Part shown: positions 35,200-43,433 of the stretch, in pieces
How the letters are laid out: every line of letters begins with the position of its first letter
How positions within the stretch are numbered: the stretch's first letter is position 1
Source of the DNA: Paenibacillus sp. PAMC 26794
Lineage (GTDB): Bacteria > Bacillota > Bacilli > Paenibacillales > Paenibacillaceae
Direction of reading: 5' to 3'
NCBI RefSeq assembly: GCF_000316035.1
Contig: NZ_ANHX01000079.1
Coordinates: 1-64,000 of the forward strand
Length of the DNA stretch: 64,000 nucleotides
Notes under the pieces: generated by a model
Seen by the model: only the letters and a program-made list of their open reading frames with translations
What the model was told of the DNA's origin: nothing
The model's database searches: none
Program-made: the position numbers and the translations under genes

Positions 35200-36249
35200 A
35201 TGAAAAAGAAATTTTGGATGTCACTGATGATGGTTGCTTCAATGATCGTTGCAGCAGGTTGCGGAAATAACAGCGGTACAAGCTCGGAATCCGAAGGATC
35301 AGGGACTACAACAGGTGGAGGCAGCGAGGAAAAATCATACCAGATTGCCATCTCGCAGATTGTTGAACATCCATCTCTGGATGCTACACGTGAAGGATTC
35401 ATCGCAGCCCTGAAGGAAGCGGGCATTGAAGAGAACAAAAACCTCAAAATCGATTACAATAATGCGCAAGGTGATTCGACGAACAACCTGTCCATTGCAC
35501 AGAAAATCTCGGGTGATTCCAAAAATGATCTTGTACTCGGAATCGCAACACCATCTGCGCTGGCTCTGGCTCAACAAGTGAAGGATAAGCCATTATTGTT
35601 CGCAGCGGTAACAGACCCACTGGGTGCCAAACTGGTGACCGATATGGACAAGCCGGGCGGCAATGTTACAGGTGCATCCGACACGAATCCGGCGGCTATT
35701 GTACAATTGGCTGACTTTATCGCTAAAAATCTGCCGGATGTGAAAACGGTGGGCTTGGTCATTAACGAAGGTGAACCAAATGCGGTGGTTATGGCAGATA
35801 ACGCAGAAAAAGCGCTCGCAACACATAATATCAAGCTGGTGAAAGCACCAGTTACGAATACATCTGAAGTAAAACAGGCAACGGATTCCCTCGTTGGCAA
35901 AGTAGACGCCTTTTACATTACGCTCGATAACTCTGTCGTGAGTGCGGTGGATACGATTATCCAAACGGCAAACAGTAATAAAATTCCGTTTTTCTCCAGT
36001 GATCGGGATACCGTTGAAAAAGGGGCCTTCGCAACGGTTGGCTTCAAATATTATGACCATGGATATCAGGTTGGTGAGATGGCTGCGGACATTCTGAAAA
36101 ATGGTACGAAACCTGGTGATATGAAAGTCACCGTTCCAGACAAACTGGATCTGATCCTGAACCTGAAAGCAGCTGAAGCCCAAGGCATCACGGTTACGGA
36201 TGAGATGAAAGCGGAAGTAAAAGACCAGGAAAACAACATTATTCAATAA
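35200..36249 (+). CDS. ABC transporter substrate-binding lipoprotein (ABC_sub_bind type)
   Basis: A 349-residue protein with signal peptide and lipobox A-A-G-C (Cys 21). The fold is that of periplasmic-binding-protein-like ABC_sub_bind (PF04392) members: IAISQIVEHPSLDATREGFIAALKEAG, LVLGIATPSALALAQ, PLLFAAVTDPLGAKLV, KTVGLVINEGEPNAV, ATVGFKYYDHGYQVGEMAADIL. Streptococcal relatives (TrpX) serve tryptophan uptake, but other ligands occur in the family and none is evident here. It is the first of three genes with permease and ATPase. Confidence 0.9.
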   Translation: MKKKFWMSLMMVASMIVAAGCGNNSGTSSESEGSGTTTGGGSEEKSYQIAISQIVEHPSLDATREGFIAALKEAGIEENKNLKIDYNNAQGDSTNNLSIAQKISGDSKNDLVLGIATPSALALAQQVKDKPLLFAAVTDPLGAKLVTDMDKPGGNVTGASDTNPAAIVQLADFIAKNLPDVKTVGLVINEGEPNAVVMADNAEKALATHNIKLVKAPVTNTSEVKQATDSLVGKVDAFYITLDNSVVSAVDTIIQTANSNKIPFFSSDRDTVEKGAFATVGFKYYDHGYQVGEMAADILKNGTKPGDMKVTVPDKLDLILNLKAAEAQGITVTDEMKAEVKDQENNIIQ

Positions 36250-36340
36250 TCTGACCGGAATGCAAATTCGGCAGTATGGATGCGAGGCGGACATGCAACG
36301 GGTTCGCCTCATTCTTTTCGATAGACAGGGAGGAAGTAGT

Positions 36341-37261
36341 GTGAGTATAAGCTGGAATTCAATTGAAGGGGCGATCGAGCTGGGGCTTTTATATGCACTG
36401 ATGGCACTTGGTGTATATATTACGTTCCGCATACTCGATTTTCCTGACCTTACCGTAGACGGAAGTTTTACAACAGGAGGCGCAATCGCGGCGGTTATGA
36501 TCTCCAATGACTTCTCTCCTTGGCTAGCCTGTTTGGCGGCAATGGCTGGCGGCATGGTGGCTGGGGCTTGTACAGGTCTGCTTCATACCAAAGGCAAAAT
36601 CAACGGATTATTATCCGGGATTTTGATGATGATCGCGCTCTACTCCATTAATATGCGTATTCTTGGCGCACCGAATAAATCCATTATGGGTATGGATAAT
36701 CCATTCTCAGGTGAGCATGTCATGGTGTTAATTATCATCGTCGTGCTGGTGTTTAAAATCATGCTCGATCTGTTCATGAAAACAGATGTTGGACTGGCAC
36801 TCCGCGCGACAGGTGATAACAAACGTATGATTCGCAGCTTTGGTGCAAATACGGATGTGACTACGATTGTAGGGGTCAGCTTATCCAATGGATTGGTTGC
36901 CCTGTCCGGTGCATTCATTGCACAGCAATCAGGGTTTGCGGATATCACGATGGGCATTGGTATGATCGTCATTGGACTGGCTTCGGTGATTATCGGTGAG
37001 GCCATTCTTGGTGCAAGAACGGTCTTCTGGGCTACACTTGCAGCGATCGTTGGTTCGATTATTTACCGGATTGTGGTTGCGCTTGCCCTACAGGTCGAAT
37101 GGTTTGATACATCTGATCTGAAGTTGATCACCGCGGTGATCGTCATTATTGCCCTTGTATTCCCTACTATGCAGCGCTCCATGAAGCAGCGTAGTCTGGC
37201 TCGCAAACGAACAGAAGAGTTGATGCGATCCGGGGGTCATCAGGCGAAGGGAGGTATGTGA
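36341..37261 (+). CDS. ABC transporter permease (BPD_transp_2 type)
   Basis: A 306-residue membrane subunit of the branched-chain amino acid/ribose-type permease family with 8-9 helices. Marks: ITFRILDFPDLTVDGSFTTGGAIAA near the start and LRATGDNKRMIRSFGANTDVTTIVGVSLSNGLVALSGA in the cytosolic coupling region. GTG 36341 follows GGGAGGAAG; frames extending upstream to 36260 lack a ribosome site. It overlaps the ATPase region by translational coupling. Confidence 0.9.
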   Translation: MSISWNSIEGAIELGLLYALMALGVYITFRILDFPDLTVDGSFTTGGAIAAVMISNDFSPWLACLAAMAGGMVAGACTGLLHTKGKINGLLSGILMMIALYSINMRILGAPNKSIMGMDNPFSGEHVMVLIIIVVLVFKIMLDLFMKTDVGLALRATGDNKRMIRSFGANTDVTTIVGVSLSNGLVALSGAFIAQQSGFADITMGIGMIVIGLASVIIGEAILGARTVFWATLAAIVGSIIYRIVVALALQVEWFDTSDLKLITAVIVIIALVFPTMQRSMKQRSLARKRTEELMRSGGHQAKGGM

Positions 37262-37263
37262 TC

Positions 37264-38058
37264 ATGCTGGAGATTACGCAAGTAACCAAGCTGTTCAACC
37301 CAGGCACAACGGATGAGAAGACCGCGCTGGTTGGCGTGAATCTGACGATGAATCCGGGAGATTTTGTGACGGTGATTGGCAGTAATGGGGCGGGTAAATC
37401 CACGCTGATGAACATCATCTCGGGTGTGATGAAGCCGGATATGGGTGATGTACTGATCAATGACCGCTCCATTAAAAACCTGCCGGAGCATAAACGCAGC
37501 AGCTGGATTGGCCGGGTGTTTCAGGACCCGATGGCAGGAACAGCACCACATATGTCCATTGAAGAAAATATGGCGATGGCATACAAACGTGGTAAAGGAC
37601 GCGGACTGGGCTTCGGAGTTACCCGTGCCAGACGTGAGATTTTCAATACCCAACTGGAGAAGCTGGGAATTGGACTGGAAAAGCGGCCGAATGCAAAAGT
37701 GGGTCTCTTGTCTGGTGGGGAGCGGCAGGCACTTAGCCTGTTGATGGCGACCTTTACCCAGCCGCAGATTTTGCTATTGGATGAGCATACGGCAGCCCTT
37801 GACCCTTCACGTGCCGAATTGATCACGGAACTGACGGAGACACTTGTGCGTGAGATGAGACTTACTACATTGATGGTGACGCACAATATGGAGCAGGCCA
37901 TTCGTCTGGGTAACCGTCTGATCATGATGAACAAAGGCCGAATTATTCTGGATGTCAGCGAAGAGCGTAAACGTACGTTGACTGTCCCTGAGTTGCTTGG
38001 TGAATTCGAACGGATTAGCGGCAAAAAAATGGCAGATGATCGTGTCGTGCTGGGTTAA
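37264..38058 (+). CDS. ABC transporter ATP-binding protein
   Basis: A 264-residue ATPase driving the two preceding subunits. Walker A GSNGAGKST (about 41-49), Q-loop VFQDP, signature LLSGGERQAL, Walker B ILLLDEHTAALD (His replaces the usual Pro in DEPTAALD, seen often in this subfamily), and switch His in VTHNMEQA. ATG 37264 has AAGGGAGG 9 bases upstream. Confidence 0.92.
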   Translation: MLEITQVTKLFNPGTTDEKTALVGVNLTMNPGDFVTVIGSNGAGKSTLMNIISGVMKPDMGDVLINDRSIKNLPEHKRSSWIGRVFQDPMAGTAPHMSIEENMAMAYKRGKGRGLGFGVTRARREIFNTQLEKLGIGLEKRPNAKVGLLSGGERQALSLLMATFTQPQILLLDEHTAALDPSRAELITELTETLVREMRLTTLMVTHNMEQAIRLGNRLIMMNKGRIILDVSEERKRTLTVPELLGEFERISGKKMADDRVVLG

Positions 38059-38135
38059 GACAAGGGAACACTTGTTGGAAGAACAGATATACGTACCGTA
38101 ATCCACAATCTAAGCCATCTATAAGTTAGACGATA

Positions 38136-38166
38136 AAAACCTTTTGCGTTCTCGCAAAGGGTTTTT
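38136..38166 (+). terminator. Terminator of ABC importer operon
   Basis: A 13-pair stem (38136-38148 with 38153-38165), loop TTCT, then T run. Confidence 0.85.
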
Positions 38167-38250
38167 GTGGTATGTTGAACACGTTGAAAAAATGGAATGA
38201 ATCTATACGATTTCGGATCAGCGAATTATACATAGTAGGAGGAACCAGGC

Positions 38251-38652
38251 ATGTCTTTGCAATTGGATGAAGGGACATATACGGTCACGCGGCGTACAGA
38301 GTCCATTCGCCTGCTCGCCAAGGAATTTGCACTGCTGCATTTTCTGTATGAAAACAAGGAGAAAGCCTTCACCCGCAGTCAATTGCTGGATCGGGTATGG
38401 CCGCTTGAATATCCGGTTGAACGCACTGTGGACGATCATATCTATCGCCTGCGCAAGAAGCTGAAACGCTGGGACGAGATCCGTCTGGATACAGTACGGG
38501 GCTACGGATATCGGCTTGCTGTGCATGAGAATAAGTCCGCTCTACCCGCTAGCCCCTCTGCTCAGGACCCAGAAATGCAGGAGGTCATTCACGGATTACT
38601 TCGTAAATATCACTTAATCACCACATATTCCCGCAATAGCTCATCCCATTGA
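38251..38652 (+). CDS. Stand-alone OmpR-type winged-helix protein
   Basis: A 133-residue protein holding only a Trans_reg_C DNA-binding domain: LLAKEFALLHFLYENKEKAFTRSQLLDRVWPLEYPVERTVDDHIYRLRKKL and DTVRGYGYRL. No receiver domain is present, and no trace of one is found upstream, so it is not a simple truncation. A short polar tail follows. RBS GTAGGAGGAACC precedes the ATG. It may act as a constitutive DNA-binding protein or be controlled by a partner. Confidence 0.82.
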   Translation: MSLQLDEGTYTVTRRTESIRLLAKEFALLHFLYENKEKAFTRSQLLDRVWPLEYPVERTVDDHIYRLRKKLKRWDEIRLDTVRGYGYRLAVHENKSALPASPSAQDPEMQEVIHGLLRKYHLITTYSRNSSSH

Positions 38653-38662
38653 AAATGCAAAA

Positions 38663-38717
38663 GCAACGGAGCTACCGGTCATCGGAGCAATTCCCGAACC
38701 GTGTATGGTTCCGTTGC
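38663..38717 (-). terminator. Weak minus-strand terminator candidate
   Basis: GCAACGGA and TCCGTTGC arms 39 bases apart, followed on the minus strand by TTTTGCATTTTC, 57 bases beyond the methyltransferase stop. Confidence 0.35.
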
Positions 38718-38773
38718 CAATAGCTCGATCCCTCATTCCTTCGTTCCTTACTCTGTACTCAACGCAATCATTC

Positions 38774-39445
38774 TCAACCTTTGCATATCACCGCTCGAAA
38801 ACAGCGGATTGGCGTGCCGTACATGTCAGACCAGATGGCATCGTCCGGCTCTTTCACATTCAGCTTATCTTCAATGTTTAATCCGGTAACAGCCATGATC
38901 GTCTCCAGCAGATCAGGGCGCATCTCGGGTACATCGAAGGTAGCGATTAACTGTCCGTTTGGCTTCAACACCCGGGCGAATTCACGAAAAGCCCGCAGCA
39001 TCGTGCCCGTATCCAGATGCTCCAGTACAGAGATACAGAATACCCGATCAAACTTACCCGACTCGTACGGAAGCTGGGCCAGATCAGCCTTTGCACGGTG
39101 CAATCGGGCGAGAGTTGATTCCGGCAGATCCTGAGCGGCCTGCTCGCCAAAATCAGAAACAATATCCAGCCTGATCGCTTCTTCAGACAAAATGCGTTCA
39201 TCCCAGTCGCAGGCGTGAACCTCGCGGCAGTGTTCGGCGAGCCAGAATTTGAACGGATGGGAGATGCCGCAGGCTGCATCAAGTACGACGTCGTCTGGAC
39301 GTGCAAATCGCCGGGCCCATTCGTATTCATAAGGACGGCTCCACCATGCCGGATGCAGGGGGAAGACCAATGTGTCCGTTTTAGGGTCACTTTGCCGAAT
39401 GTATCTTGATTCCATGAATTCCGTTGCCTTGGGCGTATCCATCAT
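38774..39445 (-). CDS. Class I SAM-dependent methyltransferase
   Basis: A 223-residue methyltransferase with a Rossmann fold. Motif I VVLDAACGIS, acidic CDWDERIL, and FCISVLEHLDTGTMLRAFREFARVLKPNGQLIATF are the usual Methyltransf_11-like segments. ATG 39445 has AAAGGAGG about 10 bases upstream and overlaps the stop of the preceding glycosyltransferase (ATGA). It is the last gene of a four-gene minus-strand cluster and probably methylates a sugar or glycan made by it; the acceptor is unknown. Confidence 0.85.
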   Translation of the reverse strand: MMDTPKATEFMESRYIRQSDPKTDTLVFPLHPAWWSRPYEYEWARRFARPDDVVLDAACGISHPFKFWLAEHCREVHACDWDERILSEEAIRLDIVSDFGEQAAQDLPESTLARLHRAKADLAQLPYESGKFDRVFCISVLEHLDTGTMLRAFREFARVLKPNGQLIATFDVPEMRPDLLETIMAVTGLNIEDKLNVKEPDDAIWSDMYGTPIRCFRAVICKG

Positions 39446-40764
39446 CCCCGAATTCCCTCCTTTAATCCTGTCTCTGCCAAAAAAGATTCCAACACCGTGC
39501 TCCACCGGCCCCGCCACCTGGCAAGATCATAGGACAGTGCAGTCTCTCGCGCGTAGATTCCCAGTCGTTCTCGCTCGGCTCGATCCTGTACAAGACGTAC
39601 CAGTGCGGCGGTTAGTTCCTGCTCACCAGGAGGCACCAAGAGTCCATTAAACCCGTCCTGAATCAAATCATTCAACCCGCCAACATTGGATGCAATCACC
39701 GGAAGTCCACAGCTCATCGCTTCCAGACAGGCATAGGAGGTACCCTCTGAGAAAACGGTTGGTATTACGGCGATATCTGCCTGATGGTAGGCCTCACGAA
39801 TATCCCGAAAATCATACGTGCGCTGGATGATTCGCTCCGCATGTGGATGAGTACGATGCCAATAACGAAAGGCTCTCCCTACCGTACTGCCTTCGACCAG
39901 TTCCCCGGCAAATTCAATCTCCAGATCCGGAAAAGCCCCCAATAGCTTATCTGCTGCCAGCATCATTGGAATAATGCCTCGTTCCATGCTGATGCGGCGC
40001 GGATAGATAATGCGAATTGGACGGGGAGAAGACACACGGGCATCAGCAGCTTTCTTTTCAACCTGTCCCTGAATTGAACCATTAACCTGGGACTCAGCAT
40101 CTACTTCTACAGCTTGCACCCCTGATATAACCGCACCAGCATTCTCCTCATGACTCGCTAGATCATTCTTCCCTGCGACAAGCCATTCGTCTTCCTGTTC
40201 CTGCTCAAAGGTTCGTGTTGGCGGGGCTGGTGTGAAATAGGACGTATCCACTGCATTGGGAATCAGGACAACCTGCCTTGGATCGGTATAGGTGCACGCA
40301 GCCCGGCAAAAGGTCTGGAAATGAGAATCCACGGATACAATGCGCACGAGTCCATCCAGAGCCAGTTGAATATGTTCCGCGACTTGTTGTTTGGTCTCCA
40401 GTGGCAGTCCGGGACGATCCCAGTTAATGCCGTGACAGATGCCAAGACTGCCCGGTTTATAGGTGATGGGTTGCCACAGACAGTTGGCATAGATCACTGG
40501 GCCGCGCGCTGCTGCTGCCATCCGGTCAAAGGCTTGCGGTACATTATCCATGTCGTACGAATAACCAAATACGTCAATCTGCTCCGTCCGAGTCTGGAAT
40601 GCTTCAAAATAAGAGAGCTGATGAACCTCGGGAATATGCCCGAGTCCACGGATGACACTGCACAGATCCAGAATATATCGCTCCAGTCCACCGCCAAATA
40701 CCCTGCCGAATTCCCGATTGTACCCGTCGGTGAAGCTATGCGTCAGAATACTCACCACACCCAT
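39442..40764 (-). CDS. Glycosyltransferase family 4
   Basis: A 440-residue GT-B enzyme. N-terminal: GGGLERYILDLCSVIRGLGHIPEVHQLSYF. Acceptor lobe: IVSVDSHFQTFC, VVLIPNAVDTSYF. Donor lobe: RRISMERGIIPMMLAADKLL and the E-x7-E retaining motif SEGTSYACLEAMSCGLPVIASNVGGLNDLI. Between the lobes sits a 60-residue acidic, polar stretch (about 187-245) not expected in the fold. It is preceded by the GT2-like gene with only one base between. Confidence 0.88.
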   Translation of the reverse strand: MGVVSILTHSFTDGYNREFGRVFGGGLERYILDLCSVIRGLGHIPEVHQLSYFEAFQTRTEQIDVFGYSYDMDNVPQAFDRMAAAARGPVIYANCLWQPITYKPGSLGICHGINWDRPGLPLETKQQVAEHIQLALDGLVRIVSVDSHFQTFCRAACTYTDPRQVVLIPNAVDTSYFTPAPPTRTFEQEQEDEWLVAGKNDLASHEENAGAVISGVQAVEVDAESQVNGSIQGQVEKKAADARVSSPRPIRIIYPRRISMERGIIPMMLAADKLLGAFPDLEIEFAGELVEGSTVGRAFRYWHRTHPHAERIIQRTYDFRDIREAYHQADIAVIPTVFSEGTSYACLEAMSCGLPVIASNVGGLNDLIQDGFNGLLVPPGEQELTAALVRLVQDRAERERLGIYARETALSYDLARWRGRWSTVLESFLAETGLKEGIRG

Positions 40765-40765
40765 C

Positions 40766-41761
40766 TCACGGTCCCTCCTTCCAGGGAATCAGCCGAGGTT
40801 CCGGATCGAGAATCGACTCGTAATGTGCAAGATTGCCCCACTCACCGCCAGGATCAATGCGCTTGTAACGCAAATATTTACGAACCCGGTCCTCCAGACT
40901 ACCGGCCCAGCCGAGATGCTGAACCTTCAGTTCCGTACTGACCCCAGGCAATACGGTGCAGGACAAGGGAAGACGGGGAACATGATGATTCTGTTGTGGA
41001 TAAAAATAAGGATATCCAGGCATATACCGTACAAGTGAAGCGGTATGCCGTTTGTGCAGACACCAAAGATCATCTTCCCGGTAGTGGGTCCTGCCACCCC
41101 ACATATCGTAGAATCGAAATGCAAACCAGTCTGCATACTCCTGATTAATCAGAGCGCGTATGGCTTTCTTGGCCTCTGTGCTGTACAGCTCATCCGCATC
41201 AACCGAGAGCAACCAGTCGGGACGTGTTCCCGCCGCCGCTTGCCATAAGGTGTTGCGAAGTCGCCATTCCACGGCGAACAGCGGTTTCTCCAAGACCTCC
41301 AGACGGACCACCTTCGGATAGGCTTTGCATATATCTGGGGTTCCGTCTGTGCTGGCATCATCCACAATCACGATCTCATCTACGAACTCACTCAGATCAT
41401 GCAATACTTCTTCAAGGTATCGGCCGCGTTCATTGCGAACCTGGAGCATGGCGGTCAGCTTGTTGCCTTTGCTTTTGCGAACCCGATGAATGGAGAAGGG
41501 CTCTTTGAATACACTTGTTTCCTCTTGTGTTATAGCAACATTCTGTTCTTCCTGACCTTGTGAATCACCCCAGTGATGCACTTGGCTTCGGATGTCCTGC
41601 GTTTGTTGTGCATGATCCGGCGTGTGATCGCCATTTTCCAATGCGTCTGTATGTGTCCAATCGACTGTTTCCGTTGGCGTGTAAGTGGTTTCGGTTCGGA
41701 TATCCCTGTGCACCATTGGCCCATTCACCTGTTGTCTGCGCTTCTTCGGGTCCAGCATCAT
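40766..41761 (-). CDS. Glycosyltransferase family 2-like protein
   Basis: A 331-residue protein. Residues about 15-90 are a Gln/Thr/His-rich low-complexity leader. The GT-A domain starts near 101: LTAMLQVRNERGRYLEEVLHDL, EIVIVDDASTDGT (nucleotide-sugar binding) and LLSVDADEL (the DxD metal site). The C-terminal part has GWAGSLEDRVRKYLRYKRIDP, common in this group. The start overlaps the stop of the upstream gene by ATGA, so the four genes form one translational chain. Confidence 0.85.
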   Translation of the reverse strand: MMLDPKKRRQQVNGPMVHRDIRTETTYTPTETVDWTHTDALENGDHTPDHAQQTQDIRSQVHHWGDSQGQEEQNVAITQEETSVFKEPFSIHRVRKSKGNKLTAMLQVRNERGRYLEEVLHDLSEFVDEIVIVDDASTDGTPDICKAYPKVVRLEVLEKPLFAVEWRLRNTLWQAAAGTRPDWLLSVDADELYSTEAKKAIRALINQEYADWFAFRFYDMWGGRTHYREDDLWCLHKRHTASLVRYMPGYPYFYPQQNHHVPRLPLSCTVLPGVSTELKVQHLGWAGSLEDRVRKYLRYKRIDPGGEWGNLAHYESILDPEPRLIPWKEGP

Positions 41762-43050
41762 GGCACCTCCCCAAGCAATTGCTGTACAGCATGATCCAAC
41801 AATTCCAGCTCGACAATCCGGGCGAGCGCATCTTCATCCTCCAGTGCCGTTTCGAGAAAATGTCGGACTGCCCCGTGCCTTTCCCCTCGCAGAGCCAGCG
41901 CACTACCGGATAATTGCTGATAATCCCGGCGACTGGCATCATCCTGAATGTCGACTGCATGCACCAGAGCCAGTGCTTCTTCCACACGTCCAGTCTCCTG
42001 GTAGATGCGGAATTTCCAATGTCTCGCCGTTTCTCCGCCAAGTTCGTCCAGGATACGCAGGGCATTTCCGTAATCATCGTTCATACGCAGTAGTTCCGCT
42101 CGTACAAGTTGATCTTCTCCCGCCTCAAACCAGCGACAGAGCTGTTCATAATGATGGCGTTCCTGTTCGTCGGCTGCACTGATTCCATACACCAGTAGGG
42201 CGTCTTCCAACTTGCCGGCCCGGGCATGGATGGCAGACAGGAATCTATAGTGGGAGACTACACAGTCACTGCGACCATTCAAGACCGCATGGGAGAATGC
42301 CTCTTGAAGTGAATGGATAGCCCGAGGATCTTCAAGCAAGTACTCATAGGCTGCCAGCAAAAAGGATATCGTCTCATGAGCACCTGCTTTGGCTCGGAGC
42401 TGACGGTAGTAGTCGGCACGTACACTGCATTGAAGCAGGGTGACGCTATCCGGAGTGCCTGACAGGATCTGCCGCAGCGCATGCAGGAAGAGCAGTTCGT
42501 AGTCCCGGAGAGGGACTTCGAGATCATCCTTTTGCATCGTACCCGCAGGTGCAGGGTCTTCGCCGCCCAGCCAGATAGCACGTACGCCTTGGAATAACAG
42601 CTTCATATAACGTGTTTCGGAGGATGTACCTACCAGATCTGCGATGCCGACCAGTTTGGAAATACTGCTCTCCCATAGCGGAGATTGTGCTTCATCTCCA
42701 GCAGGCTCAGGGAGCAGGACAATACATAGCTCAGGCTCCAGCGAAGCTGTAGCCATTAGCCAGTAGGGATGGGCGACCACGGCTACGGTGCGAGGTTCCA
42801 GCAATAGCTGCTCGGCCTCAGGGAGGGAGATGACGGTAATGACCGGAGGTACATCCTCTGTTTGCGTCAGGCTACTGACATAGTAGACCTCTCCCTCGAT
42901 CGATAGCAGTGCAGCAATATCGGGATAGGGAAAGGATGACCAGCCTCCTTTGCGAGGGAAGAGAACATACCGAACAGGGGACTGCGCTGTATTGGCCCCA
43001 TCCGGGCTGACTTCGGGGGCTGAATCCGGTAACGGCGCAGGATTTTCCAT
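41758..43050 (-). CDS. Degenerate GT-B/TPR-like protein, unknown
   Basis: A 430-residue protein, first gene of the minus-strand cluster, with AAGGTGAGGTGA before the ATG. The N-terminal half resembles one lobe of a GT-B glycosyltransferase (VVAHPYWLMATASLEPELCIVLLPEP, VGIADLVGTSSETRYMKLLFQGVRAIWLGGEDP) without an obvious catalytic E-x7-E. From about 195 the protein is helical with TPR-like pairs (AGKLEDALLVYGISA, DYGNALRILDELGGE, TGRVEEALALVHAV). I infer a scaffold or inactive subunit for the downstream glycosyltransferases. No family name is certain. Confidence 0.65.
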   Translation of the reverse strand: MENPAPLPDSAPEVSPDGANTAQSPVRYVLFPRKGGWSSFPYPDIAALLSIEGEVYYVSSLTQTEDVPPVITVISLPEAEQLLLEPRTVAVVAHPYWLMATASLEPELCIVLLPEPAGDEAQSPLWESSISKLVGIADLVGTSSETRYMKLLFQGVRAIWLGGEDPAPAGTMQKDDLEVPLRDYELLFLHALRQILSGTPDSVTLLQCSVRADYYRQLRAKAGAHETISFLLAAYEYLLEDPRAIHSLQEAFSHAVLNGRSDCVVSHYRFLSAIHARAGKLEDALLVYGISAADEQERHHYEQLCRWFEAGEDQLVRAELLRMNDDYGNALRILDELGGETARHWKFRIYQETGRVEEALALVHAVDIQDDASRRDYQQLSGSALALRGERHGAVRHFLETALEDEDALARIVELELLDHAVQQLLGEVP

Positions 43051-43254
43051 GAATAGTTCACCTCACCTTGACTGTAATATGGCGCGTCATTCGCTCTGCA
43101 TGTGCTTCATGCTTTCACTTCATATGTAAAGTCCTCACGGCACTTCGCATGATATGCCTGAGACTAACATATGGGCATTCCGTACCAAACATGAGTATCT
43201 TCCATGAATAGATGAAGTTGGCAAGCTGTGATAATAGGCTGAATTTTATCTTTT

Positions 43255-43319
43255 GTGTGACCAGGATCACTTTTTTTTGCTCTAGAGACGAAGATTGTGA
43301 TAATTCTCACATGTATAAA
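43255..43319 (+). promoter_or_regulatory. Two Rex-type palindromes and -10 region before cydA
   Basis: TTGTGATAATTCTCACAT (43295-43312) matches the Rex pattern TTGTGA-N6-TCACAA at all but the last base. A weaker copy GTGTGACCAGGATCACTT is at 43255-43272. TATAAA at 43314-43319 is the probable -10, so the strong site would mask the promoter. In B. subtilis Rex represses cydABCD when NADH is low. Confidence 0.6.
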
Positions 43320-43433
43320 ATAGGTAATCTGGCACAATACGTTCATCAACGTATTTGGCGGACAGACAGCGAAGGTGCAGCTTCAATGCCAAATACGCAT
43401 ACTGCGAAGTGAACAGAAAGAAGGGGTAACGAT

